From contig JARZZO010000003.1 of NCBI GenBank assembly GCA_030544215.1, positions 30,446,379 to 30,510,378 on the forward strand: 64,000 nt of DNA, in the 5' to 3' direction. The notes under the pieces were generated by a model. The model did not search any database. It was not told where the DNA came from and was given only the letters and a program-made list of their open reading frames with translations. Every line of letters starts with the position of its first letter. Position 1 is the stretch's first letter. Positions 11,857 to 22,600 of the stretch are shown here, one piece after another. The DNA comes from Zantedeschia hybrid cultivar (taxonomy: Eukaryota > Streptophyta > Magnoliopsida > Alismatales > Araceae). A program made the translations under genes and the position numbers.

Positions 11857-13296
11857 TTACATGAAATAACGCCGAAGGCGCTCCACATTCCATGTGCGAG
11901 GGAGAGGTTGGTCCGAAAGGGTTTCCAACCGATAAGCCCCTCGTCTAATTACCCCCCTTATGCGATATGGTCCTTCCCAGTTAGGGGAAAGCTTCCCTGC
12001 GGCTTCGGCTGGTTTAGATGCATGAGCATTTCTTAACACGAGGCTCCCGATTTCAAAGCTTCGGGGATTCACTCGAGTGTTGTGGTATCTGGCCATGCGT
12101 TGTTGATAAGCTGCTAGCCGAATGCGAGCTTTATCTCTGGTTTCTTCTATGAGATCAAGATGATCCTTTAAGGTTTCCTCATTGGCTTCCAGATCATGAG
12201 TAAGCACTCTTGGAGAGGGAAGGCCGATTTCGACAGGAATAACGGCTTCTATCCCATAAGCCATGCGAAACGGGGTTTCGCCGGTCGGGGTTCGGCTTGT
12301 AGTCCGATACGCCCAGAGGACACTTGGTAGCTCTTCCACCCATCGGCCTTTGGCTTCGCCGAGGCGAGTCTTCAGTCCTTGTAGCAGACTTCGGTTAGTG
12401 ACCTCGACCTGGCCGTTTGCCCAGGGGTGTGCTATTGAAGTGAACTTGTGGATGATGTCGAAGCTGGCGCAGTTGTCATTGAACCGACGGCTGTCGAATT
12501 CTTTGCCGTTGTCTGAGATGATGGCCCGGGGGATGCCGTACCGGCAGATGATGGACTTCCACACGAAGTTCCAAGCATTGCTATCGGTTATGGACGCGAG
12601 GGGTTCGGCTTCTACCCACTTGGTGAAGTAATCTACCGCCACGATGAGAAACTTCATTTGGCCGGTGGCGACGGGAAAGGGCCCTAGGAGGTCGATTCCC
12701 CATTGAGCGAAAGGCCAGGGGTCGGATAAAGGAGTTAGAAGGGTTGCTGACTGGTGGATGAGGGAGCTGAACCGCTGGCATTGATCGCAGCGACGAATGA
12801 GGGTAGTTGCATCCTCTCGGAGCGTCGGCCACCAGTATCCTTGCCTTAGAAGCTTGTGAGCCAGGGCCCTTCCTCCCGCATGTGCTCCGCATACCCCTTC
12901 GTGCACCTCTCGCATGGCGTAGTCAGCTTCGGCCGGGCCGAGGCATCGCAAGAGTGGTCGGCCGAAGGATTTTTTATATAACAGCCCATCCAAGCGAAGG
13001 AAGTGAGATGAATGCTGCCGAACATGTTTTGCTTCCTTTGGATCGGGCGGGACTTCTCCTCGGAGGAGGAAAGTGACTAAGGGAGTCATCCAGGTCTCGG
13101 CCTCGGCTTCGGTCACTTGCATGACCTCAAGCTCTTCGAGGCTTGGCTCGGCGAGTTCTTCTACAAGAATCATTCGGCCTCCTCCCCCGTCTTGAGTTGA
13201 TGCCAGTCGGGAAAGGGCATCGGCTCGAGCATTCTCGGCTCTTGGGATCCGCACAATTTCACAGGAATTGAATTGAGCGAGGATCTTGCGAGTCAC
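11857..13296 (-). pseudogene. Tat-lineage pol remnant: RNase H end plus integrase
   Basis: An open frame of 479 codons without internal stop. It begins in the end of the RNase H domain (IVRIPRAENARADALSRLAS), followed by a linker, the HHCC zinc finger (HEGVCGAHAG...CDQCQRF), the integrase core (WGIDLLGPFP, ISDNGKEF, NGQVEVTNRS, giving D, D and E) and the C-terminal segment ending RTWNVERLRRYFM. The frame is closed upstream by TAG immediately before 13296 and by non-homologous sequence, so RT, protease and most of gag are lost. The integrase itself looks undamaged. The 3' flank runs straight into the 73-bp array. Confidence 0.9.
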
Positions 13297-13317
13297 CTAG
13301 AGATAAGATGCCATTAT

Positions 13318-13645
13318 TGTTGGGTTTTCTCGGTTTCTCCGGATCGCTCACGCAGCGGAAAAATAAAATTATTTGCAGCGATCCGTTCCCGTTTCGGAGA
13401 CTAAAATACGAGATAATCGGATTATCGAAGTTCTCACCGTGTGCGGATTCGAATCCGCAACCGTTCGGTTCCGTCGGTGCGACACCGCAAGCCGCGCAAG
13501 CACCCGGCCTCTAGCGAAGTCCACGCGATCCTCCCCGCGACGGATATCCTCGAGTTCCTCGTTCTTCGCAGCCCACGAAGCCTCCGCCGATCGCCGCAGT
13601 GCGCGGACGATTTCCCGTCGAACGGGATTCGAAGAAGCGGCGGAG
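13318..13645. repeat. Left arm of the foldback element
   Basis: It reads from TGTTGGG to GCGGCGGAG and is the inverted counterpart of 14591-14928. It is GC-rich in the inner half and contains the short palindromes ATCGGATTATCG and GGATTCGAATCC. Confidence 0.85.
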
Positions 13646-14590
13646 TGATGAAGGTGACTGATCTCATAAGTCACTTGTGTGGAGACACTAAGGCGAATCT
13701 GTAGGTGCTCATTGGAGAATGAGTTCACTGAACTGATCCGACTGAATCGCTGGATGGTATTGTACCTCACTGTCAACCAGCTTGATTCAATTGTCGCAGT
13801 TGCGTGGATGGTCCTCGGACCTGAGACACCAAGGACACCTTGGCGGTGGACTTCTGTGCTTTGACCTTGGTTTACGAATCTCTAGCCACGGGATTCTAAT
13901 ACGCCAAGGATTGGGTACAGCGGAATACCGTCGAAGGGAATTGTGTGTCAATAAGGAATCATTCGCTCTCGGTACTTAGAGAGAGAATGCTCTAGGAAGG
14001 ATGTGCGAAAGTCCTTGGCCAGGGCGGACGATAATATCGGGAAAGGAGTTTTCCGATATTCATCAGCGGCATCCAATCCAAGTGAGTCGACCGGTTAGGG
14101 TTTGACAGCTCGCCATACCCTGAGTTGACTCGAGAGCATTGTACGAATGAAGGATTATATCCACGCGGTAACTGTCGGCGGAAAGGTTCCAAGAGTGGGT
14201 TACTTAACCCCAAATACCTTCCGGGTTCACGCGGTGTTGCTTGGCACCCAACGTGATCGGAGGCCCGGTCGAATTCGATGTGCGACATCAATTCGATTAA
14301 TTAATTGATTAATAAAGGGTTATTAATTAATTAATAAAGCCAGTGAGGAGTCACTGGGCTTGTTGGGCCATTAACTGGACTGGTACTTGGGTCTAGAGGG
14401 TCACACGCAAATGATTCTCAAGGCGATGGATAAATAAGTGGGTTTTATACAAACCGGGGGTTTTTATGAAAAACCGCGCGGTTAGTATAAAACATAGCGA
14501 ACGGGCTGAGCAGGCCAAGCTGCTGCTAACCTTAGCCGCCCCTCCTCAGTTTCTGTCTTCCTCTGGCGTCCAAGCAGATCCAGATCTGCT

Positions 14591-14928
14591 CCGCCGCTTC
14601 TCCGAATCCCGTTCGACGGGAAATCGTCCGCGCACTGCGGCGATCGTTGCGGCGACCGGCGGAGGCTTCGTGGGCTGCGAAGAACGAGGAACTCGAGGAT
14701 ATCCGTCGCGGGGAGGATCGCGTGGACTTCTCTAGAGGCCGGGCGCTTGCGCGGCTTGCGGTGTCGCACCGACGGAACCGAACGGTTGCGGATTCGAATC
14801 CGCACACGGTGAGAACTTCGATAATCCGATTATCTCGTATTTTAGTCTCCGAAACGGGAACGGATCGCTGCAAATAATTTTATTTTTCCGCTGCGTGAGC
14901 GATCCGGAGAAACCGAGAAAACCCAACA
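14591..14928. repeat. Right arm of the foldback element
   Basis: It is the inverted counterpart of 13318-13645 and ends AACCCAACA. It has an extra GGCGACC-containing insertion near 14650. Confidence 0.85.
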
Positions 14929-15152
14929 GTCATTAAATACTACTAATTTAACACTTAAATTAGTCATTTAAGTTAATTATTAATTTAACAATTAAATTAA
15001 TAACTAACTCAAATACTGATTAACAATTAGTTGTTAATTGATTAATATTAATTGTTAGTTTAATAGTTAAACTAATGATTAATCTTGATAATACTAATTT
15101 AATAGTTAAATTAGTAATTAATAATTATTAATCTAATAGTTAGATTATTAAT
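14929..15152. repeat. AT-rich run of short palindromes
   Basis: About 220 bp of almost pure A/T built from successive 18-24 bp near-palindromes of the form CTAATTTAANNNTTAAATTAG, at least five in a row. It separates the foldback element from the Tat gag remnant and has no coding potential. GC content switches abruptly at 15153. Confidence 0.75.
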
Positions 15153-15560
15153 CTGCGCGAGGGGCTCGGGCAGGCAGTGCCAAGGACTCGCTGCGCGCCG
15201 TGGCGGTTTCGTCGGGGGAGACCGGTGAGGGTGCCGGCCGGAACCTTGTATCTTGGACTGGATAGAATGGAGGAAGCGGCACTTGCTGGGGAAGCTAGCC
15301 CAGCAATCCCATGCGCTGGGCAATGGCAGACACCATCTCTTGTAGAGGTGCAAGAGAGGTAACGGCAGCGGCTAGGTCGCCATCTGCTGCTGAAGTACTC
15401 CCACCCGGTCGTCTCCAGCAGTGAGAGACTCTGGTATGACAGACAGAGCCGTCCTTAGTGGAGCAGACGGGGCGCCTTCGGAGTGTAGTGGCTGCGCTGA
15501 AGCTTCCCGTGTCTCTGCCTCGCTTTGTCCGGATCGTCGGGTTACAGGACGATGAGACAT
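15153..15560 (-). pseudogene. Tat-lineage gag N-terminal remnant
   Basis: It starts at ATG 15558-15560 (MSHRPVTRRSGQSEAE), about 20 bp downstream of the primer site, where Tat gag normally begins. The first frame stops at 15372. A neighbouring frame continues with a Leu/Ala-rich helix (TSLAPLQEMVSAIAQRMGLL), so a frameshift near 15375 is likely. Similarity ends at 15153, where the AT-rich stretch starts. No gag core or zinc knuckle remains. Confidence 0.55.
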
Positions 15561-15575
15561 GACTATTTGTTTGAT

Positions 15576-15593
15576 TTCCCACAGACGGCGCCA
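15576..15593 (-). other. Primer-binding site of the Tat element
   Basis: The minus strand reads TGGCGCCGTCTGTGGGAA two bases after the LTR end. This is a hallmark sequence directly downstream of the 5' LTR in Tat-branch elements of plants. It fixes the orientation of the element as minus. Confidence 0.8.
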
Positions 15594-15595
15594 CG

Positions 15596-16543
15596 TGATG
15601 TAGCCGAAGCTATCACGACCGGATTCCGAGGCTGGAATCCGGTATTGGGATCCGGAGCTAGGTCGGATCGGAGAAGAGGCCCGACGGGGATCTGGAAAGC
15701 GATGGAGCCGGAGACACGGTCGAAGATCCGAAGCCGAGGGTCGCCCGGCCGGATGTGGGCTAGCCTTTGGAAGGCGCGGCCGAAGTCCCTCCGGTCGAAG
15801 GGCAGCCGGTGCGGAGCCGAGGCACCCTCAGGCGAGGAGGATCAGCCGGCGAACGGCGTCGAGACCGGAGGAAGAAGCCTAAGGTCGACGGCCGAGACCG
15901 ACTCGGAGGGGTCGGCAAAGATTCGAATCGAGCCCTGCAGGAGGGAAAGAGGAAGAAGAACCGGTCAGTAGGAGTCCCGAGCTTTGGCCCTTAGGAACCC
16001 CCTCCGACGGTTAAGTTAGCTTGTAAAGATGGTTCGATTCAGAAGTCAAAGAGGTGGAAGAAGCAGTTTTAATGCTTTTCGGACTGTAGTCCTTAAGGGT
16101 CACGAAGACATACCTTTGACAATAAATAGCGGTGTATTTATAGCGGAGGATAGATGATGCTTAACAGTGGTAGCCGATATAGGACTATGTTTCGGGTTTA
16201 CTGGTAAACTGCCATAGTGCCTAGTCCTCCCACCGGAGTGGGCCGGATACGGCAATTGGGCCGAAGGGGGTAGGGCCGCTGCCGGGCCAGATGCCGCTTA
16301 GTGGGCTGGAGCCTGCTGGGCCGAGGGGCTGCTGAGCCGCTAGCGGGCCGAAGGCTATCAGGCCGCAAATGGGCCGAAGGTTGCTGGGCCGCGGACTGGC
16401 CGAGGACCACTGGGCTGCTTACTGGGCCGAGGGCCGCTGGGCCGCTAACGGGCCGAAGGCTGCCAGGGGGCTTCTCACTGCTGCTGTTGGACTGGTCTGT
16501 GTTGGGCCTGTTTTAATGGGCCGAATCGGATTCTGCCACATCA
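15596..16543 (-). repeat. 5' LTR of the minus-strand Tat element
   Basis: The LTR is 948 bp with TGATGTAGCC...CCACATCA plus-strand ends and has the same length as the solo LTR 16864-17811, of which it is an inverted near copy. A TATA-like TATTTATAG (minus strand CTATAAATAC) lies at 16133-16143. 16280-16470 is a GC-rich run of degenerate GGGCCGAAGGNTGCTGGGCCG repeats. The expected target copy just outside would be ATTAC (16544-16548); the partner is beyond the window. Confidence 0.88.
16133..16143 (-). promoter_or_regulatory. TATA box of the Tat LTR
   Basis: The minus strand reads CTATAAATACA, followed after about 100 bp by the GTCGGAGGGGGTTCC segment. It occupies the same place as 17264-17274 in the solo LTR and is probably the LTR promoter. 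Confidence 0.5.
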
Positions 16544-16863
16544 ATTACCTTCTTAGTTATGCAGTTCTAACTATCCTAGAGTGCAGAAAGAGAGTTTATC
16601 AAAATTAAAGACAGTAGAACTTGATACAGTGGCCTGTATTGTTTAGAGAAATTTTAAGTAAAAAGTGAAGCCTATTTCGTTCAGAGAAATTTCAAGCCAA
16701 AAAGTGAAGCCTATGTCGTTTAGAGAAATTTTAAGTCAAAAGTGATAGGACCAAATTAAATCCCCTCAACTCAAAAGTACGACGAAACAATAGTCAATAT
16801 TAAAAATAATAAGTATGAATAATAAATTAAGCATACATTTTAATAAGTTAAACAAACATTGAC
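16544..16863. other. Spacer between two inverted Tat LTRs
   Basis: 320 bp of AT-rich, non-coding DNA. It contains three imperfect copies of a roughly 40-bp motif with GTTTAGAGAAATTTTAAG and AAAAGTGAAGCCTA (about 16635-16745). Nothing else is recognised. Confidence 0.6.
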
Positions 16864-17811
16864 TGATGTGGCAGAATCCGATTCGGCCCATTAAAACAGG
16901 CCCAACACAGACCAGTCCAACAGCAACAGTGAGAAGCCCCCTGGCAGCCTTCGGCCCGTTAGCGGCCCAACGGCCCTCGGCCCAGTAAGCAGCCCAGTGG
17001 TCCTCGGCCCGTCCGCGGCCCAGCAACCTTCGGCCCATTTGCGGCCCGATAGCCTTCGGCCCGCTAGCGGCTCAGTAGCCCCTCGGCCCAGCAGGCTCCA
17101 GCCCACTAAGCGGCATCTGGCCCGGCAGCGGCCCTACCCCCTTCGGCCCAATAGCCGTATCCGGCCCACTCCGGTGGGAGGACTAGGCACTATGGCTGTT
17201 TACCAGTAAACCCGAAACATAGTCCTATATCGGCTACCATCGTTAAGCATCCTCTATCCTCCGCTATAAATACACCACTATTTATTGCCAAAGGTATGTC
17301 TTCGTGACCCTTAAGGACTATAGTCCGAAAAGCATTAAAACTGCTTCTTCCACCTCTTTGACTTCTGAATCGAACCATCTTCAGAAGCTAACTTAACCGT
17401 CGGAGGGGGTTCCTAAGGGCCAAAGCCCGGGACTCCTACTGACCGATTCTTCTTCCTCTTTCCCTCCTGCAGGGCTCGGTTCGAATCTTCGCCGACCCCT
17501 CCGAGTCGGTCTCGGCCGCCGACCTCAGGCTTCTTCCTTCGGTCTCGACGCCGTTCGCCGGCTGATCCTCCTCGCCTGAGGGTGCCTCGGCTCCGCACCG
17601 GCTGCCCTTCGACCGGAGGGACTTCGGCCGCGCCTTCCAAAGGCTAGCCCACATCCGGCCGGGCGACCCTCGGCTTCGGATCTTCGACCGCGTCTTCGGC
17701 TCCATCGCCTTCCGGATCCCCGTCGGGCCTCTTCTCCGATCCGACCCAGCTCCGGATCCCAACACCGGATTCCAGCCTCGGAATCCGGTCGTGATAGCTT
17801 CGGCTACATCA
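16864..17811 (+). mobile_element. Solo LTR of the Tat family
   Basis: 948 bp, TGATGTGGCAGA...CTACATCA, flanked by TTGAC at 16859-16863 and 17812-17816. No internal sequence follows, so it is the product of LTR-LTR recombination of a complete insertion. It is a near copy of 15596-16543 in the opposite orientation. It includes the GGGCCGAAGG repeat block (mirror of 16280-16470) and a TATA box. Confidence 0.9.
17264..17274 (+). promoter_or_regulatory. TATA box of the solo Tat LTR
   Basis: CTATAAATACA lies about 130 bp upstream of the GTCGGAGGGGGTTCC segment. It is a probable RNA polymerase II start region that could still drive transcription into 17.8 kb. Confidence 0.5.
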
Positions 17812-18804
17812 TTGACCATTCAACAAGTGTTTCGTTCAACAATTGCCAAGATGTGTACATTGAAATTGCAGTCGGGCGTGTCATCGACTATATTCCATAT
17901 GGGAGTAAATACTTAGCTACTGCATCACTATGAAAAATAAAAAAAAAAATCTATGATGTAATAATTTATTAGATGTATCCACCCATCATATAGCATAATA
18001 GACAATCTAGAAGATTTGCATTCCTATGTGACACAATCGTGTGCAATCAAAACGTACACTTTAGTGCAAACCAAACTACTTGGCAGTTGTCTCTCTTTGG
18101 TCAATGTTAAGAGGTCAACAAACCCCAAATGGGTGACTCCCATCATGTTGTTACAACTTGCAAAACCACTTGTCCTAATTATCAATGAACTAGGTCTTTG
18201 GACTAATAATATAATGTCACTAACCCTAATTAGATCAATTATTGTGTCTGATTATTAGATGACCCCCTTAGGCATGTTTACAATGTAGTACATTTATACC
18301 TTTTTTTTTGAATCGGCATAAATATTTACAGGTGACTAGGGGCAAAGCCTGAAAGAAACTCTAGAGTTAGAGATAATTAATTTCCAACTAGTCGATAATT
18401 CTGTCTAATTAGGCGAGAAATTTAGGTCCACTTGACATCCGAGGAAGTAATCTTACGAATCAAGAATAAGTATCCCAGGTGAACCAACTGCACTAGGAAG
18501 CTGGTTCGTACGTTAACACCTTATGCACAACATATTATGTGTTGATGATGAATAGAAATTTGTTTCTTTTTTACACCATCTGAAGATATCCTGTAAGATA
18601 TATATCCTCGTGGAATGTTAAAGTTCAATGTCCAACACTATTTCAAAATTTTCTTTTACACGTAAGAAGGTGACATGGTCATTAAAAAGAAGGTATCTCA
18701 TTCCTCGCATTGGGAGCTCTCAAGAATCTAAATAATTCAGAAGGTCTAGCTTCAAAAAATGCAGTACTTAAGACAAAATTCTCAGAAGCACGTGTAGAAA
18801 ACTT
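17812..18804. other. Non-coding flank between solo LTR and copia element
   Basis: AT-rich DNA without a credible gene. A poly-A run lies at 17938-17950 and a T run at 18300-18309, the latter followed by non-coding sequence (GAATCGGCATAAATATTT) that may be the tail of an unidentified retroposon. 18170-18260 resembles the non-coding ends of copia elements but cannot be assigned. Confidence 0.4.
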
Positions 18805-19195
18805 TGTTAGGGACTTTAGGAATACCTGGAGCGAAAGCCATCCCTAACGCGAAGGAAGACGACGCCGGAGTCGATCCCCACGAGCGACGAGCCTCGGACA
18901 AGAACGCACGAACCCCGGACGAGGAAACGGTGTAGTTCTGGCACTGTCTCCACTGGTTTTCTCTCTCTATTTCTCTTGATGCATATGATCTAATGGGAAG
19001 TCACATGCTTCTTTTATAGAGAGGAGGGACTAGTCCCGTTCAAACTACTAAATGGATCCTACCCATTACAGGATCCTCAATGGGCACCTAATGGGTTAAG
19101 CCCAATAACTTATTCTATTAATTGGATGCCTAATGGTGTGCAAGTGTGCAGCCCAGTAAACACAAGTGGACCACTAATTGGGTAAAAATCCAACA
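18805..19195 (-). repeat. Left (3') LTR of the copia element
   Basis: 391 bp, starting TGTTAGGGAC and ending ATCCAACA. It matches 25731-26121 over its full length. Confidence 0.92.
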
Positions 19196-19207
19196 TTCTC
19201 CCACTTG
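19196..19207 (-). other. Polypurine tract of the copia element
   Basis: The minus strand reads CAAGTGGGAGAA immediately upstream of the 3' LTR start TGTTGG. It is the plus-strand primer site typical of plant copia elements. Confidence 0.7.
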
Positions 19208-19632
19208 GTCCAACTTGTCTTAAGCATATCAAATCTTCCTTTGAAAACATACTTATAGTATAGATATATATAGTTTCAAAAGGACTCTCGAAGATTTGAC
19301 ATCATGGGCATGCACCTGAAGAGAAAACCACGGTATGCGTGCGCACGATAAAACAAAACTACACACCATTCCAATTAACGGAATCTTAAAGATTCAAGAA
19401 TAGTAAATCAAATGACATAAGTCATGGCGGCAAATACATTCAATTACACACCTCCTTCCATGTACCACAATGCTACCAACTTACTATAATTGAACATCAA
19501 ATATGGAACTGTAGATAAACTCAAACATAATATTTATCCATTGGTCACCACTTAAACATACAATCTGTCAGCCATAATCCATAACCAACATGTATACAAA
19601 ATAAATGGAAAAGGCAGAAAGCAATAGAAGAA
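19208..19632. other. Copia 3' non-coding region
   Basis: AT-rich DNA between the end of the RNase H remnant and the polypurine tract. It contains no ORF. Confidence 0.6.
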
Positions 19633-22600
19633 TCACAACATATCGAGAGAACTGACAAGACCCATCCGAATCACATGACTACAAAAAGTGCTAGCAAGTA
19701 GTCCTTTCGTGAGTGGGTCAGCAACCATAAGATCCATCCCAATATGTTCTATAGACACTTCATGATTCTTCACTCTATCTCTAAGAGCAAAATACTTAAT
19801 GTCTAAGGCTCTACCACCTTTGGACGCCTTATTGTTCTTAGAGAAAAAGACCGCAGCGGAATTGTCACAATATATCATGATAGGTCTGAAGATGAAATCA
19901 ATAAATGATAGACCTGTGAGCAGATTCCGCAACTGGATGGCCTGTGCACTAGCCTCAAAACAAGTAATGAACTCAGCTGCCATCGTGGAAGACACTATAA
20001 TACTCTGCTTCTCACTGCACCATATGATAGCTCCTCCTGCTAAGAGGAAGATGTATCATGTAGTGGACTTCCTCGAATCAAGACAGCTGCCAAAATCAAC
20101 ATCAGAATATGCAATGACCTATAACTGATCTGATCTTCTGTATGTGAGTATGAAATCTATTGTGCCTTTAAGATACCGCATGACTTTCTTGGCAACTTTC
20201 TAATGATCCATGCCTGGGTTGCTCTGGTACCTGCTGAGCATACTCACGGCAAAAGCAATATCTGGACGTGTACAAGTCTGAAGGTACATTAAGCTCCCAA
20301 CGGCTGAAGCGTATGGGATGGGCTCCATCTGCTTCCTTTCCAAGTCATTCATGGGACACTGTAATTCACTGAATTTATTACCTTTTACAATGGGTACTTT
20401 ATCGGGTGCGCAGGACTGCATGTTGAACCTTTCCAAGACCTTTGAGATGTAAGCTTTCTGAGAGAGACCAAGAGTGTCTGAGGGTCTATCTCTAGTGATT
20501 TCAATGCCCAAAACATAGTAGGCATCACCCATATCTTTTATCTCAAAGTTCTTAGAAAGGAAAGCTTTAGTTTCGTGCAATAAACCAAGATCACTGCTAG
20601 CAAGCAAAATGTCATCCACATACAAAAGCAAGACAATGAAACTACTCCCACTGATCTTTAGGTACAAACATTCGTCAATAATGTTTTCCTTAAACCCAAA
20701 GGACAGTATGATTTCATTAAACTTTATGAAGCATTGGCGGGAGGCTTGCTTAAGTCCGTATATGGATTTCCTTAATTTGCATACCAAGTGTTATTTCCCT
20801 TCAGCACGAAACCCTTGAGGTTGCTCCATATACACTTCTTTATCTAGGTCTCCATTGAAAAAAGTCGTTTTCACATCCATCTGATGTAACTCCAGGTCAA
20901 AATGAGCTACTAAGGCCATGACTATTCTGAATGAGAGCTTCTTGGAAACTAGAGAGAACGTCTCATCATAGTCAATGCCTTCCCTTTGAGTGAAACCCTT
21001 AGCCACCAATCTGGCCTTATATCGTTCAACTCTGCCCTTAGAGTCCACCTTAGTTTTGAATATCTATTTACATCCAATAAGTTTGGACCCTTTAGGCAAG
21101 TCAACGAGATCCCAGACTTGGTTTTTAGCCATTGAGTCAAGCTCTTCTTTCATGGCTTCAAACCAATAGGCAGATTTTTCACTCTTCATGGCTTGTGAAA
21201 ACGTTACTGGATCATCAATGTCACCCCTGTCTACACTATCCTCCTGTAGGTATACTATGAACTCATCAGATATAGCAGGTCTCCTGACTCTTTCAGATCG
21301 ATGCAATGTTGGCCCCTGATCCAACTGAGGAGGTGGTTGGTCAACAACAGCGACATCTTCTGGCTCTGGAGCAATCTGGGGTGGACCAACTGCAACTATT
21401 TGCTCCCTTAGGATTTCATTCCGATGAATGAATATGGAAACAACGTTGTCAGTTGTTACATGTGTTTCAACCTGATCTTGTAACTCCTCAAAAGAAATCT
21501 CTCGAGAAGGTCCACTCCCACTAACTCCGCCATCTTCAAAGAACCTTGCCTTATCTGTTTCTATAATGATGGGAACATGGTATGGACAATAGAATCTATG
21601 GGAACATGGTATGGACAATAGAATCTATACCCTTTTGATCTCGCTGGATAACCAATGAAGAATCCACTAGTTGTTCTGAGATCAAAAGCCTTTTCCTGTG
21701 GACTGTATGGTCTAGCCTCAGCTGCACACCCCCATGTGCACATATAGCTCACAGAAGGTTTCCTACCACACCATAACTCATAGGGAGTCTTAGGCGCAAC
21801 CTTCGTAGGAACCTTATTCACAATGTGAGTAGCTGTCTTAACGGCCTCGCCCCACAATGATAAAGGAAGGGTAGAATGACTCAACATTGCCCTGACCATT
21901 TCTTTAAGCGTTCGATTCCTTCTTTCTGCAACCCCATTCTGATATGGGCTGCTAGGAGTGGTGTACTGAGGTACAATACCCTCCTCTTTAAGGAATTTAG
22001 CTAATGGACCAGACCTTTGTCCCATCTCAGTATACCTAGCATAGTACTCGCCACCTCTATCAGACCTAACTATCTTGATTACTTTCCCTGATTGTTTCTC
22101 TACTTCCTTCTTGAAATCCTTAAAGACATTGAAAACATCTGCTTATTCAAGAAGTAAATAGAGATACATGAATCTACAATAGTCATCTATAAAGGTGACA
22201 AAGTATCTCTCACCAGTCAGACAGGGTGGAAAAGGACCACAGATATCAGTGTGAATTATTTCTAAAATTCCAGAACTTCTTGTGGCATCTTTATTAGGCG
22301 TGTGTGTTTGCTTTCCCTTAATGCAATCAACACATGTCTATAAGTCAGTAAAATCCAGAGTGTGTAACACTCCTTCTCCCACTAACTTCTTGAACCTCTT
22401 AATGGAGATATGTCCTAATCTCCTATGCCACAACATGGATGAATTTTCATTAACTCTACCACGCTTGTTGCCAGTAAGAACCGAAGTATACAGGGTATTA
22501 TGAGATTGTTCAATCACATTGCTAAGACACAATTTATACAAACCATCAGATATAGAACCAGTACCAATAACAATAGAATCATTTATTAATTCAACTGAAG

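Larger units (their letters stand above)
13318..14928. mobile_element. Foldback-like element with about 330-bp terminal inverted repeats
   Basis: The sequence starts TGTTGGGTTTTCTCGG and ends with its reverse complement. The arms are 13318-13645 and 14591-14928, differing by scattered substitutions and a roughly 12-bp insertion in the right arm. The 945-bp middle has no long ORF. It contains AT-rich TTAATTAAT blocks near 14290-14335 and a TATAAAAC motif near 14485. No clear target duplication is seen (ATTAT on the left, GTCAT on the right). TG...CA ends would also fit two inverted solo LTRs or a non-autonomous LTR relic. No transposase is encoded. Confidence 0.7.
1..16543 (-). mobile_element. 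Tat/Retand-lineage Ty3/gypsy retrotransposon, nested and internally deleted, left end outside window
   Basis: On the minus strand the order is 5' LTR (15596-16543), primer-binding site, gag start (15153-15560), a gap filled by other repeats, RNase H end plus integrase (11857-13296), a 73-bp tandem array, then an ORF on the opposite strand (2-1001). The integrase motifs and the sequence TGGCGCCGTCTGTGGGAA after the LTR are typical of the Tat branch. Tandem repeats downstream of integrase and extra antisense ORFs are known for this branch. The 3' LTR and its target duplication are not in the window, and most of gag, protease and RT is missing. That 1-1690 and 11082-16543 belong to one element is an inference from order and orientation. 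Confidence 0.6.
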
